Source: Verrucomicrobiales bacterium
GTDB taxonomy: Bacteria; Verrucomicrobiota; Verrucomicrobiia; Limisphaerales; UBA11358
Length of the DNA stretch: 64,000 bases
Assembly: GCA_028712475.1 (NCBI GenBank)
Contig: JAQTQB010000011.1
Span: 1-64,000 of the forward strand
Reading direction: 5' to 3'
Shown: one piece after another, positions 1 to 7,304 of the stretch
Position numbering within the stretch: the stretch's first letter is position 1
How the letters are laid out: the number at the start of each line of letters is the position of its first letter
Program-made: the position numbers and the translations under genes
The notes under the pieces: model-generated
Told to the model about the DNA's origin: nothing
What the model saw: the letters and a program-made list of their open reading frames with translations, nothing else
Database searches by the model: none

Positions 1-51
1 CTTCTTCTTATCGGCAAACTCGGCCTGGGAAAAACTCGGCTGATGGGTCAT
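1..51 (-). mobile_element. IS5-family transposase, N-terminal edge only
   Basis: Reading the reverse strand from an ATG at 49-51 gives MTHQPSFSQAEFADKKK and runs off the window. This resembles the start of IS5-type DDE transposases, for example the MSHQ..F...EF..K pattern of E. coli InsH, which I recall. Only 17 codons are visible, so neither the catalytic domain nor a terminal inverted repeat can be checked. The AT-rich stretch 52-291 between this start and the tsf terminator shows no gene and could hold the insertion-sequence end. Confidence 0.5.
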
Positions 52-291
52 GCCGGCAAGTTTAGAAAAACCAACCCCTCGCGTCTCCAATAAACAGCGG
101 AAATCAAAATATTAAATCAGCGTTTCCCTAACGGAATTAAAACTGAATATTATCCTTTTGTCGCAATATCATCTGCGATGAGACTTGTTCTGGCTGGCGA
201 AAAAATGAAATTATTAAATGGAAAAATCGGTCGAGCAATTGTCCATTATCATGTTATTTGCGGAAGCAAAACAGTGCCTTATTCAGTGAAA

Positions 292-320
292 TAAAAAAAG
301 CGTCCATCGCTGGACGCCTT
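292..320 (-). terminator. Intrinsic terminator of tsf
   Basis: On the reverse strand a 7-bp stem (GCGTCCA with TGGACGC, 300-306 and 311-317, four-base loop) is followed by a run of seven T. It lies 25 bases after the tsf stop codon and is a typical rho-independent terminator closing the rpsB-tsf unit. Confidence 0.9.
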
Positions 321-341
321 TGAATTTTGTCAGAGAACTTT

Positions 342-1187
342 TTACGCCGCGCTTTCGCCGACTTGAAAGCGGACGAAGCGGCGGATGACGATTTCATCGC
401 CGAGCTGCTTGGCGATTTGGGCGACGTGTTCCTTCACATTGACTTCGGAATTGCGCTTCACGAAACCCTGGTCCACGAGGCAGTAGGTCTGAAAAAATTT
501 GTCCAGCACGCCGGCCAGGATTTTCTCCATCGCCTGCGGCGGCTTGCCCTTGAGGCGGTCGGATTGCGCGGCGATCTCTCGCTCCTTGGCGATGACGTCC
601 GCCGGGACTTCCTCACGAGAGACGGCGTGCGGATGGCCCGCCGCGATCTGCAACGTGATGTCACGCACGAGCTGCTTGAATTCTTCCCTGCCTGTCGTCT
701 CCGGCTTGCCCGCGCCGACTTCAACCAGCACGCCGACTTTCGCGCCGGTGTGGATGTAAGCCGCCACGAGTCCGTTGCCGCTGACTTCAATGCGCTGATG
801 CCGTGAAATCACAATGTTCTCACCGATCTTCGCCACGACGGCGACGCGGTCAGCCTCGAGGTTCGCACCCGGATCATTCGCAAGTTTTTTGGCGATGTCA
901 TCGCAGAACGCGCGGAAGCTTTCGTTCTTGGCGACGAAATCCGTCTCGCAGTTGATCTCCACGATCACGCCGACTTTCGCGCCGGGGGCGATGTGCTGGG
1001 CGATGACGCCCTCGTTCGCCGCGCGACTGGCCTTTTTCTCGGCGGACGCGATGCCCTTCTTGCGCAGATAATCCATGGCGGCTTCGATGTCACCATTCGC
1101 TTCGACGAGCGCTTTTTTGCAATCCATCAAGCCCGCGCCGGTCATTTCGCGGAGTTTGCCCACATTTGCTGCTGTGATTTCAGCCAT
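342..1187 (-). CDS. tsf: Elongation factor Ts
   Basis: 281-residue EF-Ts, the nucleotide exchange factor that releases GDP from EF-Tu in the cytoplasm. The N-terminal UBA-like domain is clear (LREMTGAGLMDCKKAL near residues 12-27), followed by the conserved TDFVAKN motif near residue 82 that contacts EF-Tu. Length is normal for the family. It follows rpsB on the same strand, the usual bacterial order, separated by about 95 bases holding a palindromic repeat. The ATG at 1185-1187 matches the family start. Confidence 0.97.
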   Translation of the reverse strand: MAEITAANVGKLREMTGAGLMDCKKALVEANGDIEAAMDYLRKKGIASAEKKASRAANEGVIAQHIAPGAKVGVIVEINCETDFVAKNESFRAFCDDIAKKLANDPGANLEADRVAVVAKIGENIVISRHQRIEVSGNGLVAAYIHTGAKVGVLVEVGAGKPETTGREEFKQLVRDITLQIAAGHPHAVSREEVPADVIAKEREIAAQSDRLKGKPPQAMEKILAGVLDKFFQTYCLVDQGFVKRNSEVNVKEHVAQIAKQLGDEIVIRRFVRFQVGESAA

Positions 1188-1219
1188 AAAAATAGTTGAG
1201 AGTTATTCGTTAAAAGTTG

Positions 1220-1282
1220 ATTGGTAGGGCGGGTCAGTCCTCTGCCCGCTGCGGCGCGCACAGAGTGACGCGCCCTACCAAT
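1220..1282. repeat. Palindromic repeat between rpsB and tsf
   Basis: The ends ATTGGTAGGGCG (1220-1231) and CGCCCTACCAAT (1271-1282) are exact inverted repeats around a GC-rich centre. The element touches the rpsB stop codon. Just before it, 1194-1220 shows a 7-base rhythm (GTTGAGA / GTTATTC / GTTAAAA / GTTGATT) like the heptamer repeats found elsewhere in the window. It may act as an RNA hairpin between the two cistrons. Confidence 0.7.
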
Positions 1283-2092
1283 TTACGCCGGGGAACTTTC
1301 CGGTGTGGAAGGGTCGTTGCCGGCGGCCACTTCAACCGCTTCCGCCGATTCAAATTTTTCCGCCGGAGCAGCATCCTGGGCATCCGCCTTGCGCGCGCGC
1401 TTGGATTCAAATTCCGCCTGCGCCTGGGTGATGACCTGGGCGACGGTCGCCATGATCATGCGCACGGAACGGATGGCGTCGTCGTTCGCGGCGATGGGAT
1501 AGGTCACGAGGTCGGGATCGGAATTCGTGTCCACGAGCGCGACGATCGGGATTTTCAGCTTGCGCGCCTCGGCCACGGCGTTGTGTTCGCGCTTGATGTC
1601 CACGACGAACAGCGCGGCGGGATGCTTGTCCATCGAGCTGATGCCGTCGAAATACTTGTGCAGGCGGGCCAGTTCGCGGTGAATCATCGCCTGCTCCTGC
1701 TTGACGTAATTGTTGATGGAGCCATCCGCGTCCATCTTCTCGATTTCCTTGAGGCGCTTGATGGAAGTCTTAATGGTGGCGTAATTGGTCATCGTGCCGC
1801 CGAGCCAGCGTTCAGTGACATAAAATTGGCCGCATTCCTTCGCGGTTTCCTTGACGCACTGCTGCGCCTGCTTCTTGGTGCCGACGAACAAGACTTTTCC
1901 GCCCTTGCGAACCGTCGCGGCGAGAAAATCACACGCGGCTTCGAGCTGCGTGAGCGTCTTGCTCAAATCAATGATGTGGATGCCGTTGCGCGCGTCGAAG
2001 ATGAAAGGCTTCATCTTGGGATTCCAACGCTTCGTTTGATGTCCAAAGTGGACGCCTGATTCCAATAATTCTTTTACACCGATGCTTAACAC
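1283..2092 (-). CDS. rpsB: 30S ribosomal protein S2
   Basis: 269-residue ribosomal protein S2, a component of the small subunit next to S1. The family signature near the N-terminus (LLESGVHFGHQTKRWNPKM) and the internal DLSKTL and TNY motifs are present. I chose the GTG at 2090-2092 because it is preceded by AAAGGA at good spacing and starts the protein as (M)LSIGVKELLESG, as in homologues. An upstream in-frame ATG would add 31 unrelated residues that cross a palindromic repeat. The C-terminal 40 residues are Ala/Glu-rich, as often in this phylum. It is co-oriented with tsf. Confidence 0.96.
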   Translation of the reverse strand: MLSIGVKELLESGVHFGHQTKRWNPKMKPFIFDARNGIHIIDLSKTLTQLEAACDFLAATVRKGGKVLFVGTKKQAQQCVKETAKECGQFYVTERWLGGTMTNYATIKTSIKRLKEIEKMDADGSINNYVKQEQAMIHRELARLHKYFDGISSMDKHPAALFVVDIKREHNAVAEARKLKIPIVALVDTNSDPDLVTYPIAANDDAIRSVRMIMATVAQVITQAQAEFESKRARKADAQDAAPAEKFESAEAVEVAAGNDPSTPESSPA

Positions 2093-2123
2093 AATTTTCC
2101 TTTGGTTGAGACTTTGAACTTTT

Positions 2124-2177
2124 TGTAGCGTCGCTCTATGAGCGTCGTGGTTTCGGCGGTCACAGACCGCCGCTACA
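2124..2177. repeat. Double-hairpin TGTAGC...GCTACA repeat, copy 1
   Basis: TGTAGCG at the left and CGCTACA at the right enclose two small hairpins (CGCTC-tat-GAGCG and CGGCGGTC-aca-GACCGCCG). The same architecture recurs at 53365-53417 and 60819-60870, so this is a dispersed repeat family. It lies just upstream of rpsB. Confidence 0.75.
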
Positions 2178-2379
2178 TTTTTCAAAGCATCCCGCGGAAC
2201 ACGGGATTGTTTATGATGTTATTGTGGCCGCTCCACCCTCACACGAGGACGGAATTTAAGGCCGTTTTCCCCCTGCCGGCTCCGGCGAAAGGGACGGTGA
2301 AAATAGCAGAAAAACGCGGAGTGGCAACTGGTATTTTTGAGCGTGGACAAGGGCGAAATGAAGGTTTAGGGTTCGTGCC

Positions 2380-2838
2380 GTGACCACGCTTGAGGCAGGG
2401 GCATTTGTCGGAGCAGTTGGCGGAGCTATCGTAGGTGCTACGCTAGGTAAGCCGCATGGCGTCTTGGCAGAAACCGGAGGCGCAATCGGCGGTGGCATTG
2501 TGGGATTGTTTGCCGGCATAGGTTTAGGATTTGTCCAAGCCGTAGCTTGGGAGATCGCCAAGATATTTGGGGAAGTGCTTACCAGACGCCGTAAATTGCC
2601 GAGATTGCCGAGCATAAGCAGCACATCAGAGACTCATCGACGGCGATTGCTCAGATTCATTGCCATGCTTTGCGTTGTGGCGGAACTATTATTGGCGGCC
2701 ATCTACTTCACAGGCGATGGTGCCCAGCGGTCACGTGCGTTTGTGGCTGCCGGATGCGTGTTCGGCGCATGTTTGCTCATCTTGGTGGTGCAATATCGTC
2801 GCCATCCAGCCCAGAAAGAGAGTGGCGAAGATGCGTGA
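2380..2838 (+). CDS. Small glycine-rich membrane protein, unknown function
   Basis: 152-residue protein read from a GTG. I do not recognise a family. Residues 7-55 are a glycine-zipper-like stretch (GAVGGAIVGA, GGAIGGGIVGLFAGIG) that could form one or two membrane helices. A basic linker (TRRRKLPRLP) follows, then two clear hydrophobic helices near 92-110 and 118-136. The C-terminus is charged. It stands alone between rpsB and a protease. Composition and codon use look coding, but function cannot be inferred. Confidence 0.6.
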   Translation: MTTLEAGAFVGAVGGAIVGATLGKPHGVLAETGGAIGGGIVGLFAGIGLGFVQAVAWEIAKIFGEVLTRRRKLPRLPSISSTSETHRRRLLRFIAMLCVVAELLLAAIYFTGDGAQRSRAFVAAGCVFGACLLILVVQYRRHPAQKESGEDA

Positions 2839-2927
2839 CAGCGATTTGATTATGCAGCCAATTGCGCGCTTTATTTTCCCCCCGCCCGCCGCTTGTCAAA
2901 GCCGCCCTGCTGCTTTATTGTCTGCCA

Positions 2928-3899
2928 ATGTCGTTGAAGAAACATTTTGCATGGCTGGCGCTGATTCTCTGCGCGGCAAACCTCGCGTCCGCTGACACGA
3001 TCCAGCTCAAGGACAAGGCCGCCGTCACCGGCAAAATCCTCGCCGAGAAACCGGACGCCGTCGTCGTGGATGTCGGCTACACCGTGCTGGTCGTGCCTCG
3101 CAGTTCCATCGCCAGCATTGCCAAGACCGGCACGACCGCGCCGCCAGTTGCGCCCGTCGCCTCCAATGCCGTCGCCCAAATCAATGTCCCGCCGCAGTTT
3201 TATTACTCCACCTTGCTGACCTCGCCCGCGCGCGACGTCAGTTCGCTCGTCAAACAGATCGGCGAGGCGGTCGTGCAGGTCCGCACGCCGGGCGGGCTGG
3301 GTTCCGGCTTTTTCCTCAACGCGGAAGGTTATCTCATCACGAATTTCCACGTCATCGAGGGCGAGACGGAGATTTCCGTGGAGGTTTATCACCAGAAAGA
3401 CGGCCAGCTCGACCGCGAGACTTACAAGCAGGTCAAGATCATCGCCATCAATAAATTTCACGATCTCGCGCTGCTGAAGATCGAGGACAAGAACGCGCCG
3501 AAGTTCAAATTCATCACGCTCGGCAATTCTGATGCGCTGAACGTGGGCGATGCGGTCTTCGCCGTCGGCAGTCCGCTCGGCCTGGAACGCACGGTCACGC
3601 AGGGCATCTTGAGCACCAAGACTCGCCAGATGGAGGGCAACCTTTATTTGCAGACCAGCACGCAGATCAATCCCGGCAACAGCGGCGGACCGCTCTTCAA
3701 CCTCGCCGGCGAAGTCGTGGGCGTGACGAACATGAAGATCACGTTCGGCGAAGGCCTCGGCTTTGCGATCCCGGTGGAACTGGTGAAAAGCTTTCTCGAC
3801 CATCGCGACGCCTTCGCCTACGCCGCCGATAATCCGAACAATCCGTATCGCTATCTCGAACCGCCGGGCCGCACGAAACAAAAGGCTGACGAGAAATAA
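2928..3899 (+). CDS. Secreted trypsin-like S1C serine protease (HtrA-like)
   Basis: 323 residues with an N-terminal signal peptide (KKHFAWLALILCAANLASA). After a short beta-rich segment and a Pro/Ala linker comes a trypsin-fold domain with the full catalytic triad: His in NFHVIEGE, Asp in HDLALLKI and Ser in NPGNSGGPLF. There is no PDZ domain after it, so it is shorter than DegP/DegQ. It probably acts in the periplasm on misfolded or specific substrates. The ATG at 2928 is preferred over an earlier in-frame start at 2862 because it directly precedes the signal peptide. Confidence 0.88.
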   Translation: MSLKKHFAWLALILCAANLASADTIQLKDKAAVTGKILAEKPDAVVVDVGYTVLVVPRSSIASIAKTGTTAPPVAPVASNAVAQINVPPQFYYSTLLTSPARDVSSLVKQIGEAVVQVRTPGGLGSGFFLNAEGYLITNFHVIEGETEISVEVYHQKDGQLDRETYKQVKIIAINKFHDLALLKIEDKNAPKFKFITLGNSDALNVGDAVFAVGSPLGLERTVTQGILSTKTRQMEGNLYLQTSTQINPGNSGGPLFNLAGEVVGVTNMKITFGEGLGFAIPVELVKSFLDHRDAFAYAADNPNNPYRYLEPPGRTKQKADEK

Positions 3900-3946
3900 T
3901 TCCGTTTCTCCCGCAACCTTTCACCGCCGTTGAACTTTAATTGATT

Positions 3947-5854
3947 ATGACAAAAACACTACGCCCGTTTCTCCTCGTCGCATTCGCCGCGTTCCTGACC
4001 TTCACCGCTTCGCTGCGCGCAGCGATTCCGCCCGCTGAAAACCTGCTGCCGGCGGACACTTTGTTCGTCGTGGCCGCGCCGGATTGCAAAGGGCTGCGTG
4101 CCGCCATGAACCGCTCGCCGCAGTGGATGCTCTGGAGCGACCAGGCGATGAAACCGTTTCGCGACAAGTTCATGGGCAAATGGAACGAGGCGTTCGTCGG
4201 GCCGCTGGAAAAAGACCTCGGCGTGAAGCTCGCCGACTTTGCCGACCTGCCGCAGGGGCAGTTCACCGTGGCCGTCACGCAAAACGGCTGGGACGCAATC
4301 GGCGACCAGTCACCCGGCCTGATTCTGCTGCTGGATGCGAAGGACAAAAGCGGCCTGCTCAAAACCAATCTCGCCGCGCTGCAAAAAAAATGGATGGACG
4401 CCGGCAAATCCGTCCGCACGGAGACCATCCGCACCATAAAATTTTCCGTCGTGCCGCTTTCGAGCAATGACGTTCCCGCCGCAGTCGCCGGGATGTTTCC
4501 GAAGCGCCAGCCCGTCACGGAACTTGGCAAGGAGCCGGCCAAGCCCGCGCCCACGGGCGAAATCGTCATCGGGCAGTTTGAATCGCTGTTGATCGTTGGC
4601 AATTCCATCAAGGCCGTGGAACCCATCGCCGCGCACCTGACCGGCGGGGCGATGCCGGCTTTGGCCGACAACGCGGTTTTCACCGCCGACAAAACCCGGC
4701 AGTTCCGTGATGCGCCGCTGTATTACGGCTGGTTCAACGCGAAGGCATTTTTCAGCGTGCTGGCCGGCATTCCACCGCCGGAGCCGAATCCCGACGCGCC
4801 CACCGCCGTGCCGCAAATGCCGTGGGACAAGGTGCTCGCCGCCTCCGGCGCGATGGGCTTGAAGAGCGCGAGCTTTGCCGCCCGCGAATCGCATGACGGC
4901 TCGCAGGTGGATTTCAACCTCTCCGTGCCGGAAGCCGACCGCGCCGGCCTTTTCAAGATGATCGCCACGGCGTCGAAAGACGCGGCAGCGCCAACATTTG
5001 TCCCGGCTGACACGGTGAAATTCTGGCGCTGGCGTGTGGACGGCCAGAAAGACTGGGCCGCCCTGGAAACGATGCTTGGGAAAATTTCGCCCGCCGCGTT
5101 GAGCGGCATCAACGCCGCCATCGCCATGGTCAACGCCAGCGCGCAGCAAAAGGATCCCAGCTTCGACCTCCGCAAAAACCTCATCGGCAACCTCGGCGAC
5201 GACGTCATCAATTATCAAAAATCGCCCGTTGGAACTTCCACGGCGGAATTGAACAACGCCCCGTCGCTCGTCCTGTTCGCCGCCGCCAATCCCGACCAGA
5301 CCGTGCTCGCCATCAAATCCGTCGCGTCGCTGATGTATGGCCAGAAGGAGGCCAAGGAGCCGCGCGAGTTTCTCGGCAAAAAAATTTACAACATTCCCAT
5401 GGCGCCGCAGCGCGCGACGGGAACCGCCGCCCCGGTTTCACGCTCGCTCTACTGCACGACCAGCAGCGGTTACATCGCCATGAGCACCGACTCCGGGATT
5501 TTGGAAAGTTATCTGCGCAACACCGGCACGCCGGCCAAGCCCCTGCGTGACATCGCCGGCCTCACCGAGGCGGCGCAGCACATCGGCGGCACCGGCGGCG
5601 GCCTGTTCGGCTATCAAAACCAGCGCGAAGTCATGCGCTCTGCATTCACACTGTTCAAAAATCAAGGTGATGCGGCCAATCCAGGCTCGATGGCAGCCGT
5701 GCCCAAAGGCCTGCGCGACTGGATGGATTTCTCCCTGCTGCCGGAATACGACCAGGTGGCCAAATACTTTTTCTTCTCCGTGTTCAACGGCAGCACCACG
5801 GCGGATGGAATTTCCTTCAAGGCCTTCGCGCCGCGCCCGCCGGGGTTGAATTGA
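3947..5854 (+). CDS. Secreted DUF3352-like protein
   Basis: 635 residues starting with a signal peptide (TKTLRPFLLVAFAAFLTFTASLRA). The mature part begins IPPAENLLPADTLFVVAAPD, the hallmark opening of the DUF3352-type proteins of Planctomycetes and Verrucomicrobia, which are exported and of unknown role. Alternating alpha/beta segments run through its length. No catalytic motif, membrane anchor or repeat is seen. It follows the S1C protease by 47 bases in the same direction and may be co-transcribed with it. Confidence 0.75.
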   Translation: MTKTLRPFLLVAFAAFLTFTASLRAAIPPAENLLPADTLFVVAAPDCKGLRAAMNRSPQWMLWSDQAMKPFRDKFMGKWNEAFVGPLEKDLGVKLADFADLPQGQFTVAVTQNGWDAIGDQSPGLILLLDAKDKSGLLKTNLAALQKKWMDAGKSVRTETIRTIKFSVVPLSSNDVPAAVAGMFPKRQPVTELGKEPAKPAPTGEIVIGQFESLLIVGNSIKAVEPIAAHLTGGAMPALADNAVFTADKTRQFRDAPLYYGWFNAKAFFSVLAGIPPPEPNPDAPTAVPQMPWDKVLAASGAMGLKSASFAARESHDGSQVDFNLSVPEADRAGLFKMIATASKDAAAPTFVPADTVKFWRWRVDGQKDWAALETMLGKISPAALSGINAAIAMVNASAQQKDPSFDLRKNLIGNLGDDVINYQKSPVGTSTAELNNAPSLVLFAAANPDQTVLAIKSVASLMYGQKEAKEPREFLGKKIYNIPMAPQRATGTAAPVSRSLYCTTSSGYIAMSTDSGILESYLRNTGTPAKPLRDIAGLTEAAQHIGGTGGGLFGYQNQREVMRSAFTLFKNQGDAANPGSMAAVPKGLRDWMDFSLLPEYDQVAKYFFFSVFNGSTTADGISFKAFAPRPPGLN

Positions 5855-5895
5855 AAAATCGTTCCCAGCAAAACGCGAACGCGTAACAGCTTCCG

Positions 5896-5961
5896 CCGGA
5901 TGCGTTGCAACAGCCGCATTTCTCCTTCTCCATATCAGATGAGGAGAGGGCGCGGTGAGGT
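5896..5961. repeat. REP-like repeat left of the YCF48-like gene
   Basis: Begins CCGGATGCGTTGCAACAG, followed by an inverted pair of the TCTCC...GGAGA type and GGTGAGGTG. A close copy lies at 7221-7277 on the other side of the next gene. The GGAGAGG/GGTGAGG half belongs to the same family as the elements at 19087-19210 and inside cas12b. Confidence 0.75.
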
Positions 5962-6072
5962 GTCGCCCGCTTCTGTTTCTTAATGGCCCGCCGCAAATCG
6001 CACGCCCCAATTCGGATTCATTTTCGGGCATCCCTAAAATCTCCGGTTGCATTTTTCCGCGATGGGAGTTTA

Positions 6073-7197
6073 ATGGACTATGCCCCGATGAAATCGAGTC
6101 TCCAGTTTCCAATCGCCCTGCTCGCGCTCCTCGGCCAGGCCCTGGCCTGCGTAGCGCATCCGCTGGATTCGTGGTATTCACGTTTCACCAATTCCCCGAC
6201 CGCATTTTACAGTGCGACGTATGGTGGCGGCTCTTTTGTCGCTGTCGGCGGCGCGGGTGCGATTGCGGTTTCCACCAACGGCAGCCAGTGGATGGTCACC
6301 AATCCCACCGCGCAGGTCCTCAATGGCGTTGCCTACGGCACAGGCAAATTCGTGGCGGTGGGCTACGGGGGAACGGTGCTGACGTCGTCCAACGCCGTCA
6401 ACTGGGAGGATCACTCGCCCGGCACCAACATCTATCTGCAAAAGATCGTCTGGGGGAACTCGCGCTTCGTCGCGGTCGGCTACACCATTTCGCCGTCGTT
6501 CAACTGGTCGCTGGTCTCAACCGATGGCGTGACCTGGAGCAATTATTACATCGCTTCCAATAAACCGACCGGCGGACTGGCCTTTGGCAGCGGGCTGTTT
6601 GTTTATCCGCTGACCATCGGAACGAACCTGCTTTCCATCGACGGCATCTCGTGGTGGAGCCAGCCTACCGGTTTGACCAACAGCCTCTACATGATCGGTT
6701 CGAGTGGCACCACGCTGGTCGCCTTCGACATCCGCAACCAGACGTTCACCTCCGGCGACGGCACGAACTGGACGTTCCGCGGCGTCAACTCCCTCCTGCG
6801 TCCGGAAGGACTAGCGTATGGCAACGGATTTTGGGTGGCGGTGAGCCGCGGCATGCACGCGAATTATTCTGCCAATCTGATCCACTGGACCGCCGTGACC
6901 AATGCTCAAACCGTGGCGCTTGGGACGTGCTTTGGCAACGGAAGTTTTCTCACGGTCAGCGGCAGCATCTGCCAGTCTGCGCCTCTCATCGTGCTTCAGG
7001 CCATGCCCGGTCTGCCCGGAACCATCACACTTTCCGGACCCGCCGGAGTAACTTATCAGATCCAGACGCTAGATGCATTCGGCCAAGCGGACTGGCAGAC
7101 CGTGAGCAATCTCACCGTGACCTCAACCCCGTGGCTTTGGACCGATCCGGACGCGGCGGGTCATCCACAAAAATTTTATCGGGTGCTGTTGCCGTAA
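6073..7197 (+). CDS. Secreted YCF48-like beta-propeller protein
   Basis: 374-residue exported protein. A hydrophobic leader (SSLQFPIALLALLGQALA) is followed by about six repeats of the type GxFVAVGxxGxxxxSxxGxxW, the signature of YCF48/BNR-like propellers. The C-terminal 65 residues (GLPGTITLSGPAGVTYQIQT ... FYRVLLP) match the short beta domain that ends many verrucomicrobial secreted proteins and is thought to serve sorting or attachment. The ATG at 6073 has GGGAG just upstream. The ATG at 6088 is an alternative. The gene is bracketed by two copies of a REP-like repeat. Confidence 0.78.
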   Translation: MDYAPMKSSLQFPIALLALLGQALACVAHPLDSWYSRFTNSPTAFYSATYGGGSFVAVGGAGAIAVSTNGSQWMVTNPTAQVLNGVAYGTGKFVAVGYGGTVLTSSNAVNWEDHSPGTNIYLQKIVWGNSRFVAVGYTISPSFNWSLVSTDGVTWSNYYIASNKPTGGLAFGSGLFVYPLTIGTNLLSIDGISWWSQPTGLTNSLYMIGSSGTTLVAFDIRNQTFTSGDGTNWTFRGVNSLLRPEGLAYGNGFWVAVSRGMHANYSANLIHWTAVTNAQTVALGTCFGNGSFLTVSGSICQSAPLIVLQAMPGLPGTITLSGPAGVTYQIQTLDAFGQADWQTVSNLTVTSTPWLWTDPDAAGHPQKFYRVLLP

Positions 7198-7220
7198 CCG
7201 GCGCTGCCAGGCAACGTCCA

Positions 7221-7277
7221 CCGGATGCGCTGCAACAGCCGCATTTCTCCCTCTCCGCATCGGATGGGGAGAAGGAA
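7221..7277. repeat. REP-like repeat right of the YCF48-like gene
   Basis: CCGGATGCGCTGCAACAG and the following 40 bases repeat 5896-5961 with few differences and in the same orientation, so the 6073-7197 gene lies between direct repeats. Confidence 0.75.
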
Positions 7278-7304
7278 GTTATGCGCGGCAGGATTGAAGC
7301 GCAT

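Noticed and set aside
1217-2059. Long frame opposite rpsB
   Set aside because: Antisense shadow of a ribosomal protein gene in GC-rich DNA.
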